A stretch of DNA of 64,000 nucleotides from Morella rubra (Eukaryota; Streptophyta; Magnoliopsida; Fagales; Myricaceae). Shown here in pieces: positions 38,601 to 53,802 of this stretch. Position 1 is the stretch's first letter, and each line of letters opens with the position of its first letter. The translations under genes and the position numbers were made by a program. A model generated the notes under the pieces. That model had not been told where the DNA came from. It saw only the letters and a program-made list of their open reading frames with translations, and did not search any database. Where the stretch lies: assembly GCA_003952965.2 (NCBI GenBank), contig CM025850.1:8780141-8844140 (forward strand). Reading direction: 5' to 3'.

Positions 38601-39353
38601 ATGTTTATGTGTGTGTTTGCGAATATATGGGGGGAGATAGATGTGGGAAGAGGAATTCCTGTAGACAACTTGTAAAGCTAGAATGCAAATTTGTAGAAAT
38701 AGATAATAGCTTTTGGATTTAATAGGGCCTTCCTTTCTGAATTCTATCCTCACTTTCATTTGAGCTCTAGTTGAAGAGCTTATTTCCTAAAACGCTTATT
38801 AAATACTTATTGGACATAAAATAGATGACTCATAATATCCAACTTCAATGTGACTAGAATTCTATCCTCACGGCATAGATGCCTCCAAAATGTAATTCTC
38901 TTTGGAGGTAGCTCTCATCTTTTTGATGGCTTTTATATTGGAGTTAAATACATTGACAAAAGTCTTTAAACGCCTCTTTGGAATGGTGTTTACAGGTTCG
39001 TACTTTGAAAGGTCACACGAATGAGAAAAACTTTGTGGGCCTTTCAGTGAATAGCGAGTACATTGCCTGTGGCAGCGAGACAAACGAAGTGTTTGTCTAC
39101 CACAAGGTTAGGAATATCGAACAGCATTCTTCATACACGTAGCCTTGAAAAAAAGCTAAAAGTTTTGGTTTCCCATATGCAGGAAATCTCCAGGCCTGTG
39201 ACTTCTCATAAATTTGGTTCTCCCAATCTGCACGATTCTGATGATGATGTTGCGTCATACTTCATTAGTGCTGTATGCTGGAAGAGTGATAGCCCTACCA
39301 TGCTAACTGCTAATAGTCAGGGCACAATAAAGGTGCTAGTTCTTGCTGCTTGA
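32613..39353 (+). CDS. COP1: COP1 E3 ubiquitin-protein ligase, right copy (frameshifted)
   Basis: Same gene as the left copy, transcribed outward from the apex. Exons: 32613-32954, 33197-33274, 33776-33931, 34232-34588, 34975-35132, 35212-35277, 35965-36043, 36482-36636, 36726-36824, 37754-37858, 38303-38482, 38996-39106, 39183-39353. The start was chosen at MEEVSTGTG because the 18 codons upstream are microsatellite-derived leader. RING (exon 1), coiled coil (exons 2-4), nuclear-localisation stretch ARKKRVHAQ (end of exon 4) into LQKRRQ (exon 5), and WD40 propeller (exons 7-13) are all present. Exon 4 is whole here. Exon 8 is 155 nt instead of 156: GAAACTGC has become GAACTGC at about 36492, shifting the frame near residue 416 and losing nearly all WD40 repeats. 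The propeller binds Val-Pro motifs of substrates, so the product as read could not recognise them. Confidence 0.95.
33544..33561 (+). mobile_element. Minute retroposon tail in COP1 intron 2, right copy
   Basis: CTTATC followed by an A-run, bracketed by AGAGCCTCAAACTAA at 33529-33543 and 33562-33576. Mirror of 18277-18294. Confidence 0.65.
33589..33623 (+). mobile_element. Second minute retroposon tail, right copy
   Basis: A 35-bp insert ending CTTATAAAAAAAAC..., bracketed by ATTCATATAAAGT at 33576-33588 and 33624-33636. Mirror of 18213-18249; the A-run length differs. Confidence 0.65.
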
Positions 39354-42300
39354 ACAGAAGGATAATAATGTAAGAGCTAGGGTTCTATACCAAGCTTAAC
39401 TAAAAAGCTCCGGGAAAAAAAGATGACATCAAATTAAATTGTCCTCGGGACCCCCCCGAATTAGCAAGAGGGGGGGGGTTTGCTTTCCGCTGCATTGGTC
39501 GAGGGTTGAATTCTCTGACCTATCTGGTATCCCGTGTGTGGGCTTACACGAAATAGCACATATGTGGTTGACCGTATGTATATACTTGTCCTCATTTTCA
39601 GGGAAAAGAAAATTGAAATGATCTTTTAGAGCGCTAAATATAATTTATATTTGTGTATACTATTTAAATGTGGAAAATTTGTAGAGTTTACAGGCATTGG
39701 TTGGTGTGAATTCCCCAATTTGTAATGTAGTGCAGTGGAAACTATACTCGTCAAATGATGATCTCGTCTCTTCCCCTCTTGTCAATCCCGATTGAATCTG
39801 TGTAACTTGAAAATTGAGGTTTCTATAGTGACATTATTTCTGCAGTTGCATAAAGTTAACGAGTATATTGCATTCCTGAGGGAATGAAAAATGAAAGCAT
39901 AACTTGGGTTCTTTTGAATATATATATATTTTGCCCTCTGCTATTAGGGTTTTGATACTTTTCACTTTCAATTATTATTTTTGTCACATTATTATTGATT
40001 GGATTTCAGACATTTAAATTACTATTTTACCCTTTCAAGATGGCTCGTTAAAAAAAAAATTATAAGAATAAAATTATTATTTTTCTATTTAAAAAAGTCA
40101 ACTTTTTTGTTTAGTTTGCAGAAACTTATAATTAGGTGTAAAAGTGTCTGAAATACAATATGATAAAATAATAGATTGTGTTGCAGATTGTATGCTATTT
40201 GGGTGAGGTATTAAAGTTAAGATTTTGGAAGGAGCAAATAAAAAGTGGAAGCCTTAATCACTAGACCAATCCAATCCGTTTATGCAAGGTGTATGTTTCA
40301 CAATTGTGCATATTTAGCAATTTGAAAGCCTAGATTAGTCCCAGATTATCTAAAGTTACGGTGTGCAACATATTTTGGTATCATTATTCTGTCTCAACGT
40401 GTCGGTCATGTGCGACATGTCTTGGGTGTCATTATTCTGTCTCAACGTTTGGCCGAAGGTTGCAGCTGCCAGCTACAAGCCAGTACGTTGGCTTTCGAAG
40501 ATTTTTGTGCAGATATCATACTATTAGACGTTTTCTTTCTTCGCCATTCTGTATAAATCTAGAGCTTGGTAATGGTATTTATGAATGACCTGTGCATCCA
40601 ATATTAATTTGCTTTCAATATAAACGAGCAAAAAAGAAGCGCAGGGTTACGTGGGAAGCCCGATCATATGGAGATACTGCCGTCCATTGCAACACTCCAA
40701 ATTGTTTTGTCGTCCGGATGTGCTCGAAGAAACCACATTAAAATATCAGCATTTGTCAATAGAATACTCGTGGGATGAGAAAAAAAAACATCCGAACCAG
40801 TCATTTGCAAGGCAAAACTTGAAAAACCAAGAACCGGAGCAAATCTTTCTTCCGGGCTCGCGCACGTAAAGCTATCAGAATTGGGTAAGAACATAATAAA
40901 AGATCACTACGAAGAAGAATGTACACAAAAATATTCACGAAATATTGAACCGCTTGTATATTCGATACACGTACACGTCCCAACAGTTACCACAAAAAAA
41001 AAAAAAAAAAAATCTCCCGACTACCAGCTGAAGTAGAAGATTAACCCTAATAAGTTGACAAGGAAAAAGCTCACCTCATTCTACATCTTTCATTGAACAT
41101 AAAGGAATAGCAATTCCAATGATAATGCATATAGAAAAAAAAAACTTGATATATAATAACATTCTCATGCATGATATTATGTCGCTAAAATCATAGTAAA
41201 TAGTCAACAAAAACTTAAAAAAATTTAGAAAAGCAAGTTCTTCCGAAAATCTAAATTTGAATCTCTATAGAACAGAGTTTCTCCGAGAAGTAAGAAGAAT
41301 TTATCTTAACCTGCTTGGGCTTGCAAGGTCAAGAAAACTCCAACAAACTTCGTGAGATTTAAAAAAATAAATAAAAGACATAAGAAGAATAAGCTCAGGA
41401 GAGATATAGCCACGGTATCTACAGCATTGTTGTTTGTTTTCCCACGGTATCATGAACTAGATGAGGCGTGATTTGTTTTCCCCTGGTATCCGTAACTGTA
41501 CGAGGTGTGTCAAAAAGCACTACGGTTTCATCCACCAACAGAGCCATAGTTTTGGACGCGGAGAGTATTTGAAGACGAAGGTGTGGAAATGATAGCTCTT
41601 GGGCCAGTACGTGCTTGAAAATGAAAGTGGGGATTGTGGGGGAGAGCCGGAAGCTGGGAGTGGAGATTGGGCTAGCTATTACACTGCTTTTGAATGAAAG
41701 TAGAGTGGGGGAGGGTAGCTACATATATACACCGAAGGCTATACCTTGCGTTTTGTACTTGTCTGAAATTAATGGGGGAGAGTATAAAGGGCTGTTTAAT
41801 ATCATTTTCTACGAAGGAAAGGACAGGTCAAGTTGACAGAAAGGACGAATAATTGGAGTTTGTTTCTTGGGAGTCGAAATCAATCTCTCTATAGTCAATT
41901 CCATGCTGGATTCTCTGCCATTTCTTTTTCCCTTCGTAATTTCCTTGATAGATTTTGATTCTTTTACTGCTCTTCTACCTCTCAACAAAATCAGTTTCGT
42001 GTTCTCCTCTCTTCTTTCTAAGAGCGTGAATTGTAGAGCCTCTGAGGATGATTCAGCACTCGTATAATTCTGAAGAGAAGGCTGTTTTGGGTACAAATCT
42101 CGAGCTTAGCTCATTAACAAGTATTAATACTCACTTGACTTTGAAATAGGTACTGGGCAGAACTTTATTCAGAGACGAATAGCAGAAAATTGCACTGCTG
42201 CAAGCCTGCATCTGAGTTTTAAATTTTGGCAGTGGGGCTTTTGACCGCAGAAAACTTGCAATGCATATAGCAAAAAATGCCTGCCAATCCCACACCATTC

Positions 42301-43272
42301 ACATCCTGTCTCTCTCTCTCTCTCTCTGCTCAGCAGTAGGAAAGAGAGAGAACAGAAACAGAACCCTAGGAACTTAGCTACAAATGGTTATCCCCACAGG
42401 CCCTGCTTTAGGGACTGTTCTCTTTGTCCAACCTCACAAATTCATACAAGACAAAACCCCGAAACCCCTTTTCCCATGTCTTATGTAATAATTATTTTGC
42501 AGTTTCAGACTTGGGGCCTGCCTTGTGAGGTCAACTTCATCCCAATCTCAGATGGGCCTACTATTAAATGTCCCTTTGACATCCCCTTTCAGGGAGAGCT
42601 AACACATTCAGTCTGGAACGACAAAAAGAAGGCAGGAGCCAGGAGGTGGTAAATTAGCTAGCTTGCCATGACATTCACTTATTGTTCCAAGGTAAAATAT
42701 ATTCATAATCTTTTCCCTATCCTATTCGTTTCGTTTGTTTTCCTTTCAAGATTTCTCATATAGAAAGTTCAACAGAAAAGCAATTTGGTTGAGATATTCG
42801 TTTTATGTATGAGGTCGACTCCACAAACCAATGGAAAAGTGGTCATTTCATAACTAATAGCCGCAATTATCTGGAAGAAAACTCATGTTAATGAGAGGTT
42901 GAATTGGGTAGGTTAATCTCCGGTCCAGTGGATGTTTGTCTGGCAACATGAATGGCTTTTGGGCGCAGAGCTGCAACATCTCAGAGCCTCTGATGGTTTT
43001 AATTCCATATACTTGAGTGCACCAACTGACTGCCTTTATTATCTGATTCTGGCCCCCGTGAAGCCATCATGAAGCTAGCTCGTCATGCTTTGTCAAACCC
43101 ATTATTATTGGGGGTCCACCTCTCTCTCTCTCTCTCTCTAACGAGCACTGTCCATTGCTCAAGGACTCCGTTTGGTCGCCATCATTCAGACGATGTTTGT
43201 AACATTGTATTGGGGTGGGTTTAGCCTGGGACACATTCAAAATTTTGGATCGACTAATCTCTAGGGAACATG
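39354..43272. other. Intergenic DNA downstream of right COP1
   Basis: Mirror of 8574-12491. It includes a MITE-like relative at about 39930-40200 and a CT run at 42308-42328 that is longer than on the left. The exon-like end at 42503-42651 follows TTATTTTGCAG; family not recognised. No other gene seen. Confidence 0.4.
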
Positions 43273-44258
43273 AGACTCGGCCATGTTTGGAAGAAGGGTC
43301 TGAATTTGGATTTTCGTATTAGTTTGGGGTTTTAGTTTAAAATTTGAATTTTTAGTTTTAAAACTATTTTTGAGACCAAGCTATGTTTGGAAACTCTAGG
43401 TTTTAAAACTGGTTTTTAATTTTTTTAAATTAGTTTTTTATTCGAATAATTTAATATGTTTGAAGAAAAAAAAAGTCAAGGGAGGTCAGGGGAGATGATC
43501 ATCCCACCACACAGCTCTCTCTGCCACCCCAATTCATATTGGAGGGCAATGGGCGAATCTGTGTCTCTCGACATCTGCAATCGACAAAGGAGGGGACATG
43601 CCTCAGGGCCGGCTCAAGCAGCTTAGGCTATCGCCTAAGGTCTCACCCTGAGCAAGGCTCCATAAAAAGTTTAAATTAATTATTTTTGTGTTGTAGATAA
43701 TAAAAAAAATAAAAAGACAATTGAGCTATGGGAAAAAAAAAAAGAATTGCAAGATAAAATCTTTTTATATTTTTTATATGAGTGGACTGTTTTTTTACTC
43801 ATTGAGTGATATGTTTCTCCTAGGCTTCCTAATCCTTTTTCATATTTATGAACTTTGATCAAAAAGAAAAAATGCCCTATAAATTTCTTAACTGTGCAAA
43901 TTATGGAATGCCCTATAAATTTCTTAAATGTGCAAGTTATGAGGCCCTAATGTCATGTATGAGAGTCCTATAAAAAATAATGAATGGGAACTTTAAATAT
44001 TTTATATTAATTTAATAATTTTTAGATAATTTTAAATATTGTATATTAAAATTTATATAAAAAGCCTACTGATTTATATGGCCTTAGGCCTCCATTCAGC
44101 TTGAGCCGACCCTGACATGCCTCCTCCTATCCCAAATCGTGAAATATTCTAGTAGACTTGGGCGGGGAAAGAGGTTCCTCCGTTGATCACAGAAGTCGGG
44201 AGAGACAGATCTGCTTGCTGCCCTCCTAAAATTCAACTCCTTTCCCAAACACGGACTT
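43273..44258. mobile_element. Longer inverted-repeat element hosting a hAT insertion, right arm
   Basis: Mirror copy of 7591-8573, with GACTCGGCCATGTTTGG and CCCAAACACGGACTT ends. Confidence 0.5.
43604..44114. mobile_element. Non-autonomous hAT-type element, right arm
   Basis: Mirror copy of 7734-8244. It starts CAGGGCCGGCTCAAGC, ends GCTTGAGCCGACCCTG, and is flanked by ACATGCCT at 43596-43603 and 44115-44122. Length is again 511 bp. Confidence 0.9.
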
Positions 44259-44424
44259 AGTTTTCTAACATTTGTGAGGCAATGATCAGGCTGTGTTGGA
44301 CCTTGGAGTGGCTCAAGAGTTATTGCAAAAGTAGGGTTTTCAATTTTCAGATCATAGATCTATAGTACCATGTATCGACTATACAATGCAAGGTGCCTAT
44401 CAAAGTTAGATTGAGCTTTTCTCG

Positions 44425-44865
44425 GAAAAGTCATAGTTATATTTAAGAGGCAAATCAATTTGGTGCCCGTTATTATCAAAACGGCGATTTGAGCTATTTA
44501 TCTTTTAAAAATCATCAATATTTACCCCGTCTAAATCAATCAGTTAAGTCAGATGAAAAATTATGTAAAATAACCAAAATGCCCCTTTATGACAATTACT
44601 TAAAATAAAAAATTCATTAAAATAAAAAATGATATTTAAAAAAATTAATATTTTTAAATAAAACTATTGAAAGCTCTATTTCAATAATCTATTTATTTTT
44701 AATTTATTTTTTAATTTTTATTATTTTAAAAAAATTTGTCCTGGAGGGGCATTTCGATCATTTTGCATATTTTTCCGTTTGACTTATGACTCAAATCGTG
44801 GTTTTAATAATAACGGGTACGAAATTGATTTTACTCTATAGATACGTGGCTCGCTATGACTTTTC
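44425..44865. mobile_element. MITE-like inverted-repeat element, right arm
   Basis: Mirror copy of 6989-7423 with the same 12-bp exact ends. It carries a local insertion (44665-44686) that forms a small hairpin absent on the left. Confidence 0.7.
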
Positions 44866-47800
44866 CTCAAACTTTTCTGAAAAACTTATTTTAAAAAAAA
44901 AACAGAAAGCAAATAGTTTGAACTTACAAGATTCTTTTGATTGTCCGGTGAAGGTAAATAAGTAATATACCGGCCAGTTATAAGGTCATTAAGCTAATTT
45001 GTTGGAGAAGATCACAGTTTTGGAGAGAAACCCAAATAATAGAGAGGCTGCGGGGGGCTATATTTGTTTTTCCTAAGCGATATTGATCAGACCTTTATAA
45101 ATATGTATTTGATAATCAAACATGAATACGATATTACTAAAATAGTATTAGTAATGCCTAATATTACTTGAAATATTTTTTTTCTAAATCAGAGTTTTTA
45201 TTGATTATTTTGGCCACATCAAGAAAGAGGGGTTTAAGGAGAAAATACCAATATCTCAGGTATATTACCATAGGTCCAATAAACTTTTGAAATGAGAGAG
45301 AGAGAGAGAGAGAACACCCTCGTATTTAGGACTATTAATCCCCTGTCTGGCACAACCTAGGAGTTAGGGCTTTGCACGTCAAATGGGCTCAGCATATATA
45401 GTTCATTTTCTTAGGTTGTTGGATTGGATTGTAGACCAAACTTGATTCGGCTTTAAAGGGCTTTGATCTGGAACCCCAGCTAACCAAACACGGCCGGATC
45501 ATGCATCGACATCCAGCCCCACCACCGTTCCAGCTGCCTGGTTTAGGTCCAAATACCTTTTGGGCCTTTTTCTTACACTCTGGCACATATTGGGTTTTAT
45601 TTTGTGGGTTTTTTTTAGGGATCAACACAGGCATACTCTCCCCGAGTCTCCCACCATTTATGCAATAATTATTTTTTCCTTACAAAGAAGGATCCTCTAA
45701 AGTTTTTAGGAAATTCAGCACTCTTAAAATCTCAACCCTTATCTTAAAGGGTTAGGATTTGGTTGAATAAACGCTAAGCAATTTTGAAATATATTGTGCA
45801 TTGAGTAATTACGCTTTCCTTAATATCGGCATAGATGATAAAATTAAAGTGGATCGAGTTGGTATATATAAATGTTTCAATGGCGAATTATAAGGAATTT
45901 CTTACCCGTTTTACTTGGAGAATATTATTTTTAGACTTGGAGGGTAGGTCGATGTCCCTTTCTAGGACAACTGGTGATGATAGCTTCCAAAATCGGGATT
46001 CAACTTTCAACATGGATAGTACTGCGTACAAACCGGAGTTCCATCTGCTTAAATAAATGCACAGATCTGGCTATTTACTCAATCAGATGAATCTATTTTG
46101 ATTCACATGTACCTTCCGTCTGAAAAGAGAGCTCTTGTGCTGGCTTTGCGTTGTGAAGTACTTTTGGACAAAAATTTATGATTCTCTTTTGCTCCTTATC
46201 CGTAACTATTAGTCCAACGTGTTTGGTAAACTAATACGTTGTCAATCATATAGGTCACGCACATGATTCTCACGAAACCAAAGCAAGTTCTCTAATTATT
46301 GAGGTTCCCAGTTTTGACATTGCCCCGGAGGAAATCTAGGCACTTTACTAGGGTCAAACTTTCCGGCCACGTCCGGCGAAGTCCCATTGGCCGAACAAAG
46401 TCATTTTTGAAATATAAAATTTCGACCTAATTAAGATTTGAGCTATATATGTAAGGCACCTTTCTTATTTGGTAGAACATGCCAGTAAGGGGAAGCTGGA
46501 AGCTGTTTGCGTGGTCAAAACCATGTTGGTTGTCCTACAAGCAACATCGATATCGCCGAGAGGGCAAGTTTTTCAAAGTATGTATCAGGGTTCCAGACAT
46601 GCAAAGTCATCCATTTTGTTTGAATTCCAGAGATCGAGCACAAACAATCTTGACTACATCCACACAGACTCGTAATCCTCAAGAGATTCCTAACTTTGGA
46701 ACCCTGATTTCAACGCGCTAGAATGCATCCAAACATGAAACATTCTAATTCCTCGACTAGACTATGTGCTCCGATTCTATCGGTTCCTTTTACGTGTCTG
46801 GTTCGAATAGATCCGACACCAAACGTTTTGTCACGCGTGCTGCATGGTTTGAAGCAACTCGTTCAGTCGCGAAGATAACGTTGTTAATAATCAGCTTCTC
46901 GAGAAAATTAGTCCTTTGTGCAAGGTCTTCCCTTCCACTGGAGTACTACTACAATAAACAAATGCTTTCGGATTTGGTGGTTCAACTTTCAAGCTCCAAC
47001 ATTGTATGCCCGCCACGTATCCGTCCACATCCGCCGCTGGTTTTTCAATCTTGGAAGCAATGAGCTCTGCGCATGCGGCGGAAAAAGTTAAACATGTTGA
47101 AGTTATTGATCCCCATTCCCCATCGCCATCTAGCTTGATAATTTCAAAGCGACTTTTTTAATAGTTCCATGATTAGGGAAGCCATATACTCTCATCTTTT
47201 CCGTCTTCTTTTGGTGTTCATATGGGATTTGGCTTCCATGGCCTAATCCCAAAAGATCAAGTTTTGACTTAATACAGAGAAAGCTATATGTGTATCACAA
47301 TCGCGATTCTAGGTCGTGTATATATGTTAGTGGTCTTCGTGGACATCTTCATATAGCCTAATTTTATACCATAAAAATGGCAAACACAAAGCATATCATA
47401 CGTGTTAAGACCTATAAGATTAAAGCTAAAAATAGTTTATAAAGTGGGCAAATGAAGAACCCTAATTAATATAGCTTTTTAATGTGATGGTTGCCGACAT
47501 TTGAATATGAACCAGCCAAATTGCGCACCATACGAGGGGACCAACATAGAATTAGGAACAAAGAGATATAGGACCAAAAAAAAGAAATGGGAAAAAACCT
47601 AAGCCTAAGCCTCCATTGATAAACTATCATTATTAAGTCCCAATTCAGGTATAGCAAATATACAAGACTTTTATTTAAGGGTACGTATGGGGCTATACAA
47701 CTCAATGAGACCCGAAAACCTACAACATTATATAAGGGCCGAGACAATCGAGCGATGATATATATAGCAAACTCATATTTTAATTTATATAAAAAAAAAT

Positions 47801-49377
47801 GGTTAACAAATACTTTCAAACACCAGCTTGACTTCACCATCACACATGTATATCTCTATTACTTAAAGATGCCCCAGTATTAATACGAGGTCGTTTTCCT
47901 GAATTGAAAAAGTTGACGAATTCATGGCTACAGAAGCTCAACACGCATCTTTCTTCGACAATGATGTGAGACTAAACCACGTTTCGGAGAGATTCCATGA
48001 GAGAAATGGACATGGACGCGTCACTAAATATTTTATCCATATATGATAATGTGTACTGTGTGAATCTGTGGAGCCGAAAGATTGAGAAATTTATCCACAG
48101 TCACAAAAGTTGTTTTCACCTTTCGGCCTTACTAATTTTGGTAAGTAGTTTGGTAATACAAAGCTTTGTTCTTTTTTTTTTATAAGCTTCATCTGCGCTC
48201 TTGACAACGAGTTTTGCATGACCATGAGATATGTTAATGTACTACGTTTCCATGTTATGTACGTAAATAGCAAACAAAAATAATTATCTTAACTTTTTTT
48301 TTTTTTTTGTTAACTAGGGAAATTTGGGAGCTCATTCACGTGTATTGAACTCCGATGCAATGGTAGAATTAGGAATTTATCTTTGAGGGGCCAAAATAAT
48401 ATTTTTGTATTATATGCATTGTTAGAAATAAAATATGAAAAAGTTTGTATATAATACAACTCAGATTATGAAAAATATTCTCAAAAAGTTTTCTTGGCTT
48501 AAGATTATAGAGCATGCGTTTGCATTAGTTAAAAATTGAGTATGTTGTAAAGACATCGTAGATATAAACGAGAAAAAGTTTGAAAATACTAAAAGAGGAG
48601 AGAGTGAATCCGCCCACTGACTAACCTTTCATTTAAGTGATGAGTTTTTCAACGTAAGTAGTGGTTTGAACTCCTGAGTATATGCTTAACCCAAACTGTC
48701 CAGGCCCCCCTCCCAACTTCATCTACGTCCGGTGAATTTCCAACTTCTATTTTAAGTCCCTAACACGCGCGTTTACATTTTGTAAATGGTACCCATTGGA
48801 CCTGGAGCCTTTTTAACGCGTCTTTTATTTGATCGGATATGATTGGACGTCAACGAAGGAACAAATTAGACAAAAGAAAAAAGAAGTCTTTCCTGCAAGC
48901 ATGATTAAGTATGTATGGACCTCTGGTGTGCTATGCAGGAATGACTTTGATTATAATAATCCCTAAATCTAAAGCACGACAACAAATTAATGCTGAATTG
49001 GTACTGCATCGTGGTCTGGCTAAACCCAGGGCTTACAATTGGTACACATAGTGCGTTTTATTGACACCAAGAAGAGTGGGACGATTGTGTTCTCACAATC
49101 TCCGTTTTGCTGACTGCTTTATAACCAATGTGGACCGTTCAAGAAAAAATTTAAGTGTATGAAACTCGGAATATTTTACAGAATGGAAAATCCTCTCCAC
49201 TAGCTAGCAAGCATGAAAGTAATCCCACATAATATCTGCTTTTCAATTGTCATTGTCGATAAAAGTACCTTTTAACTTTTTCAACCAAGTCACTAGTGAG
49301 AAGAATTAGACTAACAATTGAAAACATCTTCAACTAGTGGCCATTTATTTTTTCCAAAAGAAATAAACCACACCATA
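44866..49377. other. Intergenic DNA, right arm, outer part
   Basis: Mirror of 2444-6988. Substitutions relative to the left arm look denser here than around COP1. The degraded coding-like stretch is mirrored at 46775-47072 on minus. No gene recognised. Confidence 0.4.
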
Positions 49378-49380
49378 TGT
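49378..49380. other. Junction of block B' to block C
   Basis: Palindrome 1 pairing stops after CACCATA (49377) and palindrome 2 pairing starts with AGCTCTGAGG (49381), leaving three bases. The partner of B' continues into block A (position 2443 downward), and the partner of C continues into block D (62761 upward). This is therefore a breakpoint joining two places that are several kilobases apart in the inferred ancestral order. Confidence 0.85.
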
Positions 49381-51750
<2,370 letters not shown>

Positions 51751-51956
51751 TCAGTGAGAGAGAGAAGCAGGTTGGGATCGCGGAGGATATTCGAGGCTGC
51801 TTTGCGCTCTGGCACTTTTCTTTCTTTTTTTCTCTCTTATTTTCCCCTGCTTTTTTTTTTTTTTGACAGTTGGAAAGGAGGTTTGGACAGGGAGAGGGAC
51901 TGAAGGGTTGTTAAGAGTGCTGTGTGCGTGGTGGGGAAAGAGGGAGAGCACAATAT

Positions 51957-51968
51957 CTATATATATAG
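51957..51968 (-). promoter_or_regulatory. TATA element of the truncated PFA-DSP copy
   Basis: CTATATATATAG lies about 250 bp upstream of the start codon of the truncated copy. It is followed in the gene direction by a pyrimidine-rich leader, the usual plant core-promoter layout. Confidence 0.55.
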
Positions 51969-52253
51969 AGGGAAGAAGAGAGTTGAAAAGGGCGAGACGG
52001 CAGGAAAAAGGAGCACAGCGCCCGGACGAAAGCAAATGGGATTTCTTTTTTTTCAACGAAAAGAGTCGAGAAGAATAAAGTGAAAACGGCGAGGAGCAGG
52101 ACGAAGGTGAATTAAAAAGGCCAAATATTATAATAATAACGAAAATAAGTTTGAATCGGTCACGGCAGAAAGTACCCGGGCCGGCTCCCATGGGGGCGGA
52201 ACTCAGACGCGTTAGGCAGCGCGTGAAAATTCTGAAAATAATCCAGGAAAGAA

Positions 52254-52465
52254 GGGCTATGTTTGGCTATGAAAAAAAATTCACAATCACATCTCATCGA
52301 TTTCAATAATTTTTTTATAAATTCTAATAATTTTTTACAAATTTTAATAATTTTAATAAATTTTTTACAAATTCCAACAACTTTAATACACTATTCACCG
52401 ATCTCAACTAACAAAAAAAAAATTAATCAGAAAATGTTTTTATCCATCCAAACATAATCAATCAT
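52254..52465. mobile_element. MITE-like element upstream of truncated PFA-DSP
   Basis: GCTATGTTTGGCTATGAAAA and, from the other end, TGATTATGTTTGGATGGATA form a terminal inverted repeat around an AT-rich core of repeated TTAATAATTTT words. ATGTTTGG-type ends suggest a PIF/Harbinger-like MITE. Counterpart at 59686-59887. Confidence 0.55.
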
Positions 52466-53090
52466 TTTTTTGAAGTTTTTTGTGTAAAAAAAAAATCCAT
52501 ATTTCAAATCTTCAAAAATGGACTTCTATGGATTTTTGTAAAACATACCAGATTTAATTTTACTGAAGTTTGTGAAAAAGTGTAAATATAAGATGAGTAG
52601 ATGGAATTGTTTAAATCTAGTTTTCTTAGGATTTGTCAAAAAAAGTTTAAATAGGTGATTGAGTTTTTTTGTTATTTGAAAGAAGATTTAGTTTTATTGA
52701 ATTTTGTTAACAAAAATTGTTAACTAAAATTTCATATTTTATTTATTTCACTGAGAAAGTTTAACAAATTTAAAATTTGGTGATGCCAAACATTTTAAAT
52801 CCTTTTTGTAAGCTATAATTACTTTTGTCTCTTTAAGAGAGAAATTGGATAATATGTCGCCATGGTGTTAGTTCATACACTGAGGATGCCATCATGCATA
52901 ATGTAGAAAAACAATGAAATCTTAACATGATGGAAATAATGCCTCTAATTTAAAGATGACTTCATATAACTTGAGATTACAGATATTTCACCATTTATGT
53001 TCACACATAACTCTGATTTTGCATTCCATGATCGGCATAGAATCAACACATGAACAACAAGTAAATTACTTTTCGGGTTAAATATATTTT

Positions 53091-53456
53091 GCATCTTCTA
53101 ATTATAAGGATATTGACATTTTGCACCTCAGTCTGTAATTTGTGTCATAATACACCCACAAACTATTAATTTCAGATACTTTTACACTGTACATTAAAAT
53201 TTTTAGTCAGTTTGGACAGAAATTTATTTTCTAGCCTCAAAATTATAATTTTATACTCCTAAAATAGTCAATGAAAAAAAAAATTATAAGGACAAAATTT
53301 TCATTTTGCATACCCAAAAAATTATTTGCCATCTAAATTAAACTAAAATTTTAACAAATGATGTAAAACATTTTAAATCAATAGTTAGTAGCTGTAATGT
53401 GACAAAAATAATAGATTAAAATACAAAGTGTCAAGACCCTTATAATTAGAGGATGT
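53091..53456. mobile_element. MITE-like element, about 365 bp
   Basis: GCATCTTCTAATTATAAGG and, from the other end, ACATCCTCTAATTATAAGG form a strong terminal inverted repeat that continues into TTGACA on both sides. No coding frame. Diverged relatives lie at about 11650-11925 and 39930-40200. Counterpart at 58689-59055. Confidence 0.7.
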
Positions 53457-53618
53457 ATTTATGGATAGTGAATCTCTAATAACATCTTTGTGTTTAATGC
53501 TTGATTTTGTATCTCCTAAGTGTATAATGCAATTAGAGTATAGAATTATGAAGGATATGATCCCTTAAACTATTAAATTCGTCTTTTCTTATGTTCTATA
53601 TGTCTCTAATAAGACTTA
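53457..53618. other. Short spacer between two MITE-like elements
   Basis: AT-rich, with no signal I can name. Confidence 0.3.
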
Positions 53619-53802
53619 GGTCCCGTTTGTTTCCCCAATATTTTGGGACTTGAAAATTTCTAACAAAATAAACACACTCCAAAATTTTTAACTTTTACAC
53701 ATACATACTTCACCTTCACAAACCCCAATAAATCTCAATAAAGTAAAGATTCCCAAAATTTCGGGAATATTCTCCGAAATTTTGGCAAACAAACACCCCT
53801 TT
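53619..53802. mobile_element. Short MITE-like element at the C/A border
   Basis: GGTCCCGTTTGTTTCCCCAA and, from the other end, AAGGGGTGTTTGTTTGCCAA form an imperfect terminal inverted repeat about 184 bp apart. The window starts inside another copy (1-142), and a mirrored copy is at 58343-58528. Confidence 0.6.

Larger units (their letters stand above)
25986..49377 (-). repeat. Palindrome 1, right arm (block B')
   Basis: Reverse complement of 2444-25859. Substitutions between arms are visible (for example C/T in CCCTGACACAT versus CCCTGATACAT near 5270/46584) as well as short indels. A 16-nt templated insertion lies at 44665-44686. The arm stops at 49377, where the partner continues into block A but this copy continues into block C. 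Confidence 0.95.

Noticed and set aside
2444-49377. One giant fold-back transposon with 23-kb terminal repeats
   Set aside because: The arms contain an ordinary 13-exon host gene and independent smaller transposons. No transposase or target duplication brackets the whole, and the outer ends adjoin different host sequence.
2444-49377. Plastid-type inverted repeat
   Set aside because: No rRNA, tRNA or plastid genes. The genes have nuclear spliceosomal introns.
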